From: an uncultured Moheibacter sp. | GTDB taxonomy: Bacteria > Bacteroidota > Bacteroidia > Flavobacteriales > Weeksellaceae | Direction: 5' to 3' | Length of the DNA: 8,888 nt | Assembly (NCBI GenBank): GCA_937875605.1 | Contig: CALLXZ010000009.1 | Span: 1 to 8,888, forward strand | Part shown: positions 1 through 6,489 of the stretch, piece by piece | Numbering within the stretch: position 1 is the first letter of the stretch | Layout: every line of letters starts with the position of its first letter | Translations under genes and position numbers: made by a program | Notes under the pieces: generated by a model | What the model was told of the DNA's origin: nothing | The model's database searches: none | What the model saw: only the letters and a program-made list of their open reading frames with translations

Positions 1-879
1 TCCTTCCGGATTTTCAGCATCGGCAATGGTGTCACCGATTTGGAATTTGTCCATACCTACAACGGCACAGATATCGCCTGCATTTACTTCAGTCGTTTTC
101 TTTTTCCCAAGGCCTTCAAATATATACAATTCTTTCACTTTTTGTTTGGTGAAACTTCCGTCCGGTTTTACCAAAGCAATCCACTGACCTTCTTTGATAG
201 AACCACGAGCGATTTTCCCCACGGCAATTCGTCCTAAAAAAGAGGAATAATCCAATGAAGTAATCTGCATCTGCAAGGTTCCTTCTGAAATTTGAGGTGC
301 CGGAACGTGTTCCAAAATCCCGTCTAATAACGGGAAAATGCTATCTGTTTCAACGTTTTCTGTATTGAACCAACCTTGTTTAGATGAACCGTAGAAAGTC
401 GGGAATTCCAATTGTTCTTCCGTTGCATCTAAATTGAAAAACAATTCAAAAACTGCATCGTGAACCTCGTCCGGACGACAGTTTGGTTTATCCACTTTGT
501 TGATCACCACCAATGGTCTCAATCCTAATTGCAAAGCTTTGTGCAATACGAAACGAGTCTGCGGCATCGGCCCTTCGAAGGCATCCACCAAAAGGATCAC
601 ACCATCAGCCATCTTCAGAACGCGCTCAACTTCACCACCGAAATCGGCGTGACCAGGCGTGTCGATTACATTGATTTTGATGTCTTTGTAATTAACTGAA
701 ATGTTTTTGGAGAAAATGGTAATTCCTCTTTCACGTTCCTGATCGTTGTTGTCCATGATGAGTTCACCTGCATCTTGGTTTTCACGAAAAACGTTGGTAC
801 TATGTAAAATTTTGTCAACCAATGTTGTTTTTCCGTGGTCAACGTGTGCGATGATCGCAATGTTGCGTATATTTTGCAT
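1..879 (-). CDS. typA: TypA/BipA ribosome-associated translational GTPase (3' part outside window)
   Basis: The 293 N-terminal residues of a roughly 600-residue TypA/BipA GTPase are present; the frame is still open at base 1. The G domain is complete: G1 [10 protein letters not shown] at residues 11-20, switch I ending in RGIT at 51-54, G3 DTPGH at 73-77, G4 NKVD at 127-130 and a G5-like GSSKQG at 164-169. A beta-barrel domain II begins near residue 200 ([21 protein letters not shown]), a hallmark of TypA rather than LepA or EF-G. The C-terminal EF-G-like domains and the TypA-specific tail lie outside. In other bacteria this GTPase binds the 70S/30S ribosome and supports subunit assembly, cold growth and stress responses. 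The ATG at 879 is chosen because the protein then starts directly before the G1 strand ([16 protein letters not shown]) and a good promoter lies just upstream. It has its own promoter downstream of ppk2, so it need not depend on that gene. Confidence 0.96.
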   Translation of the reverse strand, partial: MQNIRNIAIIAHVDHGKTTLVDKILHSTNVFRENQDAGELIMDNNDQERERGITIFSKNISVNYKDIKINVIDTPGHADFGGEVERVLKMADGVILLVDAFEGPMPQTRFVLHKALQLGLRPLVVINKVDKPNCRPDEVHDAVFELFFNLDATEEQLEFPTFYGSSKQGWFNTENVETDSIFPLLDGILEHVPAPQISEGTLQMQITSLDYSSFLGRIAVGKIARGSIKEGQWIALVKPDGSFTKQKVKELYIFEGLGKKKTTEVNAGDICAVVGMDKFQIGDTIADAENPEG

Positions 880-896
880 ATAAAAATTTGAGGGTG

Positions 897-927
897 CAAA
901 AGTACGGATAATTGTGGAAAATACAAC
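897..927 (-). promoter_or_regulatory. Bacteroidetes-type promoter of typA
   Basis: On the minus strand GTTG (927-924) is followed after 19 nt by TACTTTTG (904-897), an exact match to the TAnnTTTG -7 box of the Bacteroidetes primary sigma factor, followed by CACC. Spacing fits the known 17-23 nt. Transcription would begin near 890-893, leaving a leader of only about a dozen bases before the ATG at 879. This is inferred from consensus only. Confidence 0.68.
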
Positions 928-965
928 GCATTATTTGTAAAGTATATTCTTATTTAACTATTTGA

Positions 966-1787
966 TTATAAATGCTTCATTGATACTTCTTTTGAATTAA
1001 CAAATTCAGTTTGTGGTTGGAATCCCGGAAAATTCATTACGATGTATTTCATCGTTTCCAATCGCGCTTCTTTTTTGTCATCGGTTGTGATTTCAATCCA
1101 TGGTGATTTTTCGGTGGAAGTTTCTTTGAGCATTTTGTCGATGTAATGGGTATAATCATCCCATTTTTCCTGTGCTTGTTTATCCAATCCACCGATTTTA
1201 TATTGTTTCATCGGATCTTCCTGTCTTTCATTCAAGCGAGTTTCTTGTTCTTCCTTGGAAATATTGAGGAAAAATTTAATCAAAACCATTCCGTCATCAA
1301 TTAATAAATGTTCTAATGAATTGACCTGATTCATAAAGGAGGTATGTTGTTCAGTCGTACAAAATCCAAAAACCGGCTCCACCACTGCCCTATTGTACCA
1401 GCTTCTGTCAAAGAAAACAACTTCTTCCTGTTTGGGTAATTGGTGAATGTACCGCTGAAAATACCACTGCTGCGTTTCAATTTCAGTAGGTTTTGGCAGT
1501 GCCGTAACCCGAAAATTTTTAGGATTCATCTTGGCAATAGTACGACCGATGGTCCCTCCTTTTCCTGCAGCATCACGCCCTTCGTAGATGATGAGTAATT
1601 TCTTCTTTTGTGAAATGATATATTCCTGCAAACGAAGCATTTCGTATTGCAATTGGTTTAATTCCTTTTCATATTCCAACTGTTTGAGGAATTTTTTCTC
1701 TTTTATAATTCCTTTCGAAACCAACAAATCAATGATCTCTTCGCTTTTGGAAATATTTTCTAAATCTTCTAAATCAAATTCTGCCAT
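966..1787 (-). CDS. ppk2: PPK2-family polyphosphate kinase (class I-like)
   Basis: A complete 273-residue protein of the PPK2 family, which moves phosphate between inorganic polyphosphate and nucleotides. Walker A is EGRDAAGKGGT (69-79, Lys76). Walker B is VVFFDRSWYNR (123-133, Asp127). The lid has Arg184 and Arg188 in RLNERQEDPMKQYK. A charged, probably helical N-terminus (about 1-60) precedes the P-loop fold, as is usual for one-domain PPK2. GRDAAGKGG and DRSWYNRA...E match class I enzymes, which favour nucleoside diphosphate as acceptor, better than class III ones, which read more like GMDA(S/A)GKDG. Class is an inference from motifs; direction of reaction in the cell and ADP/GDP preference cannot be read. 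The likely site is the cytoplasm, as no signal peptide is seen. It is divergent from sod across a 96-nt gap, and no clear promoter was found for it. The start is the ATG at 1787. Confidence 0.93.
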   Translation of the reverse strand: MAEFDLEDLENISKSEEIIDLLVSKGIIKEKKFLKQLEYEKELNQLQYEMLRLQEYIISQKKKLLIIYEGRDAAGKGGTIGRTIAKMNPKNFRVTALPKPTEIETQQWYFQRYIHQLPKQEEVVFFDRSWYNRAVVEPVFGFCTTEQHTSFMNQVNSLEHLLIDDGMVLIKFFLNISKEEQETRLNERQEDPMKQYKIGGLDKQAQEKWDDYTHYIDKMLKETSTEKSPWIEITTDDKKEARLETMKYIVMNFPGFQPQTEFVNSKEVSMKHL

Positions 1788-1860
1788 AACTTAGTTCTTT
1801 CTAACTGTTAAAAATAATATAATTCCCTGTATTAAATCAAAAAAGGAATTCTATTTGCGG

Positions 1861-1868
1861 TAAATTTG
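1861..1868 (+). promoter_or_regulatory. Possible -7 box of sod
   Basis: TAAATTTG matches the Bacteroidetes -7 consensus TAnnTTTG and ends 15 nt before the sod ATG. No TTG-type -33 element sits 17-23 nt upstream, so the call rests on one box in AT-rich DNA. Confidence 0.35.
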
Positions 1869-1883
1869 GGAAAAACTTAGAAA

Positions 1884-2663
1884 ATGAAAAAATTATCAAT
1901 TCTACTCGGCTCCTTGATGTTAACTATAGGAGTTGTTTCATGTGAACAACCTAAAACCGAAAATAACGAAGTTAATACGGAGAAAACGGTTTCAACCGAT
2001 GCTCCTGCCGAATCAGCCGGAAATCCTGCCGATGTAAAAACGGACGGTGGAACTTTCCAAATGCCCGGACTGAAATACGGATATGCCGATTTGGAAAAAT
2101 CCATTGATGCCAAAACGATGGAAGTGCATTATTCCAAACATTTCTTGGGCTACGCAAATAAATTAAACGAAGCCATCAAAGGAACGCCAAACGAATCCAA
2201 ATCCATCGAAGAAATCATGAAAACTTTGGATTTGAAAAATGGTGCCTTGCGAAATAACGGCGGAGGATATTATAACCACACGATGTATTTTGCGACCATG
2301 AGTCCAAATGGAGGCGGACAACCAACGGGAGCTTTAGCTGATGCGATTAACAAAGATTTTGGTTCGTTTGATGAATTAAAAAATAAATTGGCCGATGCCG
2401 GAGCAAAACAATTTGGTTCAGGATGGGCTTGGTTAGTAGTTGGAAAAGACGGAAAATTAGCTGTAGGTTCTACTGCTAATCAGGACAATCCGTTAATGCC
2501 GGGACAATCTATTTCCGGAACCCCAATCTTCGGAATTGATGTTTGGGAACACGCATATTATTTACGTTACCAAAACAAACGTCCGGATTATATTACTGCG
2601 TTTTTTGATGTAGTGGATTGGAATGTTGTAGGTGAAAATTTTGCAAAAGCAACTGCGAAATAA
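1884..2663 (+). CDS. sod: Lipoprotein superoxide dismutase, Mn-type (Fe/Mn family)
   Basis: A complete 259-residue Fe/Mn superoxide dismutase, converting superoxide to hydrogen peroxide and oxygen. Residues 1-20 form a lipoprotein signal: a KK start, a hydrophobic core, then lipobox VVSC with Cys20 as the predicted lipidated residue. A polar linker rich in Glu, Thr and Asn (about 21-55) leads to the catalytic domain (about 58-256). Metal ligands are His82 (MEVHYSKH), His132 (NHTMYF) and Asp219/His223 (DVWEHAYY); gateway Tyr90 is in place. Gln200 in STANQDNPL is the outer-sphere glutamine placed as in MnSODs (FeSODs carry it in the other domain), so Mn or cambialistic use is likelier than strict Fe. 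A free cytoplasmic SOD is about 200 residues, so the extra N-terminus is a targeting segment. The mature enzyme should be anchored in the periplasm or on the outer membrane. The residues after Cys20 (EQPKTE) do not clearly match the flavobacterial surface-export signal. The gene appears to be transcribed alone, ending at the terminator at 2689. Confidence 0.95.
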   Translation: MKKLSILLGSLMLTIGVVSCEQPKTENNEVNTEKTVSTDAPAESAGNPADVKTDGGTFQMPGLKYGYADLEKSIDAKTMEVHYSKHFLGYANKLNEAIKGTPNESKSIEEIMKTLDLKNGALRNNGGGYYNHTMYFATMSPNGGGQPTGALADAINKDFGSFDELKNKLADAGAKQFGSGWAWLVVGKDGKLAVGSTANQDNPLMPGQSISGTPIFGIDVWEHAYYLRYQNKRPDYITAFFDVVDWNVVGENFAKATAK

Positions 2664-2688
2664 ATTCGTTCAAAACAATTATAAAGCT

Positions 2689-2717
2689 AAATGCGTCCTA
2701 AAAGGACGCATTTTTTT
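2689..2717 (+). terminator. Rho-independent terminator of sod, possibly shared with folP
   Basis: Perfect 11-bp inverted repeat AAATGCGTCCT (2689-2699) and AGGACGCATTT (2703-2713) with a 3-nt AAA loop, and a T-run to 2717. It sits 25 nt after the sod stop. The minus-strand folP stop codon (2716-2718) overlaps the T-run, so folP transcripts would also read into the hairpin, though with a poorer U-tract on that side. Confidence 0.9.
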
Positions 2718-3537
2718 ATTGTAATTCTTCCCAGATTTTCAAAGTTTCTCTGGCTTCTTTTACATCATGAACCCGAAGAATTTTAGCCCCTTTTTGTAAA
2801 GCCAACGTATTCAAAACCGTTGTTCCATTTAAAGCTTCTTCTGCTGAAATCCCTAAAAACCGTGTGATCATTGACTTTCGGGAAATCCCGACCAGCAAAG
2901 GAAATTCACCAAATCCTATCAAATCCATATTCCGAAATAATTCATAATTATGTTCGACCGTTTTCCCAAAACCAAATCCGGGATCCAAAATAATATCATT
3001 TATCCCCAGTTCTTTTAATTGATTAATTTTTTCAGCCAAAAACTGATTGACTTCCAAAACTACATTTTCATAAACCGGATTTTTCTGCATAGTTTTAGGC
3101 GTTCCTTTCATGTGCATCAAAATATAAGGAACTTTCAATTCGGCAACGGTTTTCAATAAATTCTCATCCAGATTTCCCGCAGAAATATCATTGATGATAG
3201 AAGCTCCGGCTTCCACCGCTTCTTTTCCCACTTTTGATCGATAGGTATCAATTGAAATAATTATGTCGGGAAATTCTTTTACCGCTTCCTCAATTATGGG
3301 AATTACTCTTTTTAACTCTTCTTCTTCGGAAACATTTTCCGCTCCCGGTCGGGTTGACATGCCGCCGATGTCCAGAAAATCCGCACCATCTGTGAGCATT
3401 CTTTCAATTTTCTTTAAAGAATCATTCAATTCAGAACTTCTGCTTCCTTCAAAAAAAGAATCAGGTGTAACATTTAAAATTCCCATTATTTTGGGATTTG
3501 ACAGATCAATCAATTGTCCTTTGCAGTTAATTTGCAT
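2716..3537 (-). CDS. folP: Dihydropteroate synthase
   Basis: A complete 273-residue, full-length dihydropteroate synthase. It condenses dihydropterin pyrophosphate with p-aminobenzoate in folate synthesis and is the target of sulfonamides. The expected TIM-barrel motifs appear in order: MGILNVTPDSF (18-28, Asn22), loop 2 DIGGMSTRPGA (56-66), SIDTYR (95-100, Asp97), INDISA (115-120, Asn116), MHMKGTP (141-147), LDPGFGFGK (184-192, Asp185), GISRKSM (217-223, Lys221) and LRVHDV (254-259, Arg255, His257). All residues known to bind pterin or phosphate are present, so it should be active. No insertion of the kind seen in acquired sul enzymes is evident, so this is the ordinary chromosomal type. No other folate genes are in view. 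It is divergent from the DUF1599 gene with 53 nt between start codons, and convergent with sod. No clear promoter was seen for it. Confidence 0.97.
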   Translation of the reverse strand: MQINCKGQLIDLSNPKIMGILNVTPDSFFEGSRSSELNDSLKKIERMLTDGADFLDIGGMSTRPGAENVSEEEELKRVIPIIEEAVKEFPDIIISIDTYRSKVGKEAVEAGASIINDISAGNLDENLLKTVAELKVPYILMHMKGTPKTMQKNPVYENVVLEVNQFLAEKINQLKELGINDIILDPGFGFGKTVEHNYELFRNMDLIGFGEFPLLVGISRKSMITRFLGISAEEALNGTTVLNTLALQKGAKILRVHDVKEARETLKIWEELQ

Positions 3538-3541
3538 TCTT

Positions 3542-3574
3542 TTTGGGTAATTTAAAAGGGATAGCCTATTTTTG
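3542..3574 (+). promoter_or_regulatory. Bacteroidetes-type promoter of the DUF1599-DoxX operon
   Basis: TTTG (3542-3545), a 21-nt spacer and TATTTTTG (3567-3574) match the TTTG / TAnnTTTG consensus with allowed spacing. Its -33 box lies only 5 nt from the folP start codon on the opposite strand. The -7 box ends 16 nt before the ATG at 3591, predicting a very short leader. Confidence 0.66.
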
Positions 3575-3590
3575 AATCCGAAACGAATTT

Positions 3591-4127
3591 ATGGAAAAAA
3601 CAATAAAGCAATACCAATCTATAATGGAAGAATGCCGAAGTCTTTTCGAAAAAAAATTGAAAGACTATGGTGCAGCTTGGCGAATTTTACGTTTGCCTTC
3701 CGTTACAGACCAGATTTACATAAAAGCCGCACGTATCCGAACGCTTCAGGAAGCCACTGAACGAAAAGTTGATGAAGGACAGGAAAGTGAATTTATTGGT
3801 ATTATAAATTATTCGATTATTGCTTTAATTCAATTGGAAAACGGCATAGTAGAAACACCTGATTTCTCTTTGGAAAAATCGATGCAAGAATATGATAATC
3901 AATTTGATAAAGCAATTCAATTGATGCAAAATAAAAATCACGATTATGGTGAAATATGGCGTGATATGCGAGTAAGCTCCATTACTGATTTGATTTTACA
4001 AAAATTATTGAGAATCAAACAAATTGAAGATAACAAAGGAAAGACCTTGGTTTCAGAAGGATTGGATGCCAATTATCTGGATATGATCAATTATGCAGTA
4101 TTTGCATTGATTTTATTGAAACATTAA
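3591..4127 (+). CDS. DUF1599-family protein with two tandem repeats
   Basis: A complete 178-residue soluble protein of the DUF1599 family; its biochemical role is not established. The sequence is an internal duplication. Repeat A (about 14-83) and repeat B (about 107-177) share DYG (25-27 / 118-120), W-R (30-31 / 123-124), S-TD (37-40 / 130-133), K..R (45, 48 / 138, 141), EG (62-63 / 156-157) and NY followed by a hydrophobic helix (73-74 / 167-168). The offset is 93-94 residues. Both halves look all-helical, and the conserved acidic, basic and aromatic residues could form a composite binding site. I recall this family being linked to nucleotide-modification contexts in phage genomes, but nothing here supports that role. 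It has its own promoter at 3542-3574, and the DoxX gene follows after 18 nt, so the two are probably co-transcribed. The start is the ATG at 3591, 16 nt after the -7 box. Confidence 0.88.
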   Translation: MEKTIKQYQSIMEECRSLFEKKLKDYGAAWRILRLPSVTDQIYIKAARIRTLQEATERKVDEGQESEFIGIINYSIIALIQLENGIVETPDFSLEKSMQEYDNQFDKAIQLMQNKNHDYGEIWRDMRVSSITDLILQKLLRIKQIEDNKGKTLVSEGLDANYLDMINYAVFALILLKH

Positions 4128-4145
4128 ACTTGAAACAAAATTAAA

Positions 4146-5273
4146 ATGAAATACATCGTACAAATCAGTCGTTTTATCGTAGGAATTATCTTTATTATCT
4201 CCGGATTTGTGAAAGCCGTAGACCCGATTGGGTTTGGGTATAAATTGGAAGAATATTTCGCACCAGACGTTTTTAACATTGGTTTTCTTCATGATTTAGC
4301 ATTACCACAAGCTACATTTTTCAGCATATTTGAAATTGTATTGGGTGTGTTTTTGATTCTCGGTATTTTTCGAAAATTTACCGCTTGGTCGTTGTTACTT
4401 CTGATTGTATTCTTTACATTTCTAACTTTTTATTCTGCTTATTTTAATAAAGTTACGGACTGCGGATGTTTTGGAGACGCCATGAAATTAACGCCTTGGC
4501 AATCTTTCTGGAAAGATATTTTCCTGTTGGTATTAATTCTAATTCTCTTCATTGGTCAGAAATACATAAAACCCTTAATTGACAATCAAAAAGTCAATTA
4601 CGGAATTGCGGGGTTAACACTTTTGATTTGTGCTTGGATTTCATTTACCGGAATTAAATATTTGCCTATCATCGATTTCCGTGCGTATGCAGTCGGAAAA
4701 AATATTTCGGAAGGAATGAAATCCGCAGAAGAATTAGGGGTGGAGCCACCCAAATATCAAGTGATTTATACTTTAAAAAATAAAAAATCAGGTGAAGTTG
4801 TAAAGGTAACCGACACCGAATATACAAACGATGAAAAATGGTATGCGGAAGGAACGCCCTGGGAATTTCAATCCGATTTGACGGAAAGCAAGAAAATATC
4901 GAACGGATATGAGCCACCAATCCATGATTTTATTTTGGATTGTGATGGCGAAGATAAAACGGAAATGTATCTAAATGAACCAAAAGTTGTTTTCTTTATC
5001 ACACCGTTTTCAGAAAAAGTTACAGCTGAGGAAATTTCGAAGTTGAATCAATTGTTTGATGAATTGAGTAAAAAGAATATAAAAGTCGCGGCTCTGACCA
5101 ACGGTGATTTGGAAAATGTAAAATTTCCTTATTGTTATGTAGATCAAATTACATTGAAAACAATTATCCGAAATAATCCGGGAATTATTGCACTTGAAAA
5201 ATCAACAGTAGTAGGAAAATTTCATGATAATTCAATTCCAACTGCTGATGAAATCTTGGAAAGTTTTCAATAA
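4146..5273 (+). CDS. DoxX/BT_3928-type membrane protein with thioredoxin-like C-terminal domain
   Basis: A complete 375-residue two-part protein. The N-terminal half is DoxX/MauE-like, with hydrophobic segments near 5-23, 56-75, 80-100, 122-138 and 150-170. Between the third and fourth segments lies DCGCFGDAMKLTPWQSF (105-121), whose Cys106-x-Cys108 pair recurs in this family. The C-terminal half (about 180-375) is soluble. Its last stretch (about 279-375: KVVFFITPFSE, KNIKVAALTNGD, NPGIIALEKSTVVGKFHD) has the beta-alpha order of a thioredoxin fold but lacks a CxxC site; the only cysteines there are Cys266 and Cys330. The family is widespread in Bacteroidetes and is usually annotated only as DoxX or BT_3928-like. 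A quinone- or thiol-linked membrane redox role is plausible from DoxX/MauE relatives but unproven. It lies 18 nt after the DUF1599 gene with no promoter between, so an operon is likely. Confidence 0.85.
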   Translation: MKYIVQISRFIVGIIFIISGFVKAVDPIGFGYKLEEYFAPDVFNIGFLHDLALPQATFFSIFEIVLGVFLILGIFRKFTAWSLLLLIVFFTFLTFYSAYFNKVTDCGCFGDAMKLTPWQSFWKDIFLLVLILILFIGQKYIKPLIDNQKVNYGIAGLTLLICAWISFTGIKYLPIIDFRAYAVGKNISEGMKSAEELGVEPPKYQVIYTLKNKKSGEVVKVTDTEYTNDEKWYAEGTPWEFQSDLTESKKISNGYEPPIHDFILDCDGEDKTEMYLNEPKVVFFITPFSEKVTAEEISKLNQLFDELSKKNIKVAALTNGDLENVKFPYCYVDQITLKTIIRNNPGIIALEKSTVVGKFHDNSIPTADEILESFQ

Positions 5274-5315
5274 AAGGTTTTTATTAGTCTAATTCAATTT
5301 TTTTAATATATCAAA

Positions 5316-5340
5316 ACGAACTTCGGAATTCGAATTTCGT
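5316..5340. promoter_or_regulatory. Imperfect palindrome upstream of the ABC permease gene
   Basis: The arms ACGAACTTCG (5316-5325) and CGAATTTCGT (5331-5340) are reverse complements except for one internal mismatch, around a 5-nt GAATT centre. The dyad ends 15 nt before the permease ATG. It could be an operator, or an RNA hairpin in the leader. No T-run follows, so it is not a typical terminator. No consensus -7 box was found in this 82-nt gap. Confidence 0.45.
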
Positions 5341-5355
5341 AAAACGTAAAAAAGA

Positions 5356-6432
5356 ATGTTTCGTTATTTAAGTCATAAAATCCTGTACGGAATCCTGACA
5401 TTGTTAGGCGTGATAACGATTGTCTTTTTTCTATTTACAGTTTTACCTGGGGATCCTGCACGAATGATGCTGGACCAAAAGGAAGATCCTGAACAACTGG
5501 CTTTAATTCGGAAAAATTTAGGTTTGGATCAGCCGGTCTGGAAACAGTACTTTTATTACGTAAATGACCTCTCTCCCATTTCGTTTCATGCCAAATCCGG
5601 TGATAGTTATACTTCCGTCGAATCTGGAAAATACAAGGGTTTACAATTGCTTTCAGTGGAAAATTCAACAGTAATGTTGAAATATCCTTATATGCGGGAA
5701 TCCTTTCAGAAACAAGGGAAACTGGTTTCTGACATCATCGGAGAAACATTGCCAAACACCCTTCTTTTAGCTGTTTCTGCGATTATTTTCGCAACGATTA
5801 TCGGGATTTTATTGGGAATTTGGTCAGCTTTGGTAAAAGACAGTTGGTGGGACAGGACATTATTGGTGATTACCAGCGTAGGAATGAGCACGCCTTCGTT
5901 TTTTTCAGCTATTATCATCGGTTATATTTTTGCTTTTTTGCTTCATGAATTTACAGGATTTTCCATGACGGGGAGTTTATATGAGATTGATGATTTGGGT
6001 GAGGGCAGACATTTGGTTTTGAAAAACCTAATTCTTCCCGCTTTCACGCTGGGAATTCGTCCTTTGGCGGTTATCACGCAATTGACAAGAAATTCTTTAT
6101 TGGAAACGATGAATCAGGATTACATCCGCACTGCGTATGCAAAAGGTTTGAAATCCCGCGAAGTGATTCGAAAACATGCTTTAAAAAATTCATTGAATCC
6201 GGTTATCACTGCGACTTCGGGTTGGTTTGCTTCGATGTTAGCGGGAGCTGTTTTTATAGAATTCATATTTGGTTGGAACGGATTAGGAAAGGAAATTGTA
6301 AATGCACTGAATACCTTAGATTTACCCATCGTGATGGGAGCAGTTTTGGTGATTGCTACTACTTTTATTTGTATCAATATTTTAGTGGATGTAATGTATG
6401 GAATCCTTGACCCAAAAGTTCGTTTAAAATGA
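5356..6432 (+). CDS. DppB/OppB-type ABC transporter permease
   Basis: A complete 358-residue inner-membrane permease of the dipeptide/oligopeptide/nickel class. The N-terminal helix (about 8-30) is followed by LPGDPARMML (30-39) and LGLDQPVWKQY (55-65), both typical of DppB. The permease core starts at SDIIGETLPNTLLLA (125-139), with further helices near 135-158, 168-197, 225-245, 286-306 and 325-350. The cytoplasmic EAA loop, DYIRTAYAKGLKSREVIRKH and on to LNP (255-282), is intact, as is the C-terminal DVMYGILDPKVRLK. Residues about 73-118 form an extracytoplasmic stretch some 30 residues longer than I expect between these blocks in E. coli-type DppB. The usual partners (second permease, two ATPases, binding protein) are not adjacent, so the substrate cannot be inferred. 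The gene is preceded by a palindrome and followed by 110 nt with a promoter-like box before tpiA. Confidence 0.93.
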   Translation: MFRYLSHKILYGILTLLGVITIVFFLFTVLPGDPARMMLDQKEDPEQLALIRKNLGLDQPVWKQYFYYVNDLSPISFHAKSGDSYTSVESGKYKGLQLLSVENSTVMLKYPYMRESFQKQGKLVSDIIGETLPNTLLLAVSAIIFATIIGILLGIWSALVKDSWWDRTLLVITSVGMSTPSFFSAIIIGYIFAFLLHEFTGFSMTGSLYEIDDLGEGRHLVLKNLILPAFTLGIRPLAVITQLTRNSLLETMNQDYIRTAYAKGLKSREVIRKHALKNSLNPVITATSGWFASMLAGAVFIEFIFGWNGLGKEIVNALNTLDLPIVMGAVLVIATTFICINILVDVMYGILDPKVRLK

Positions 6433-6481
6433 TTTTTATCGGGTTTACATAAAAACTTAATTTCGCATTTTTTTAACATCT

Positions 6482-6489
6482 TATTTTTG
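6482..6489 (+). promoter_or_regulatory. Probable -7 box of the tpiA-prmA-clpS operon
   Basis: TATTTTTG matches TAnnTTTG in the longest intergenic gap of the window (6433-6542). A weak -33-like TTTCG lies at 6461-6465, 16 nt upstream. Transcription would start near 6495, giving a leader of just under 50 nt. Confidence 0.45.

Noticed and set aside
666..926. Minus-strand reading frame overlapping the start of typA
   Set aside because: It is out of frame with the clearly conserved TypA GTPase domain and crosses the typA promoter; it has no recognisable features.
1588..1794. Plus-strand reading frame opposite ppk2
   Set aside because: It lies antisense to a strongly conserved PPK2 domain, and its translation resembles no known family.
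1821..1850. Inverted repeat AATTCC...GGAATT between ppk2 and sod, considered as an operator
   Set aside because: Only six bp per arm with an 18-nt centre and a low-complexity composition; mentioned as weak context but not annotated.
2716..3537. Possibility that folP is an acquired sulfonamide-resistance sul gene
   Set aside because: It sits in a core gene context, has the chromosomal FolP motifs throughout, and no mobile-element sequence lies nearby.
5269..5285. AT-only hairpin AATAAAA/TTTTATT at the end of the DoxX gene, considered as a terminator
   Set aside because: The seven-bp stem has no GC pair and the 3-nt loop is followed by no clear T-run, so such a hairpin is expected by chance in AT-rich DNA.
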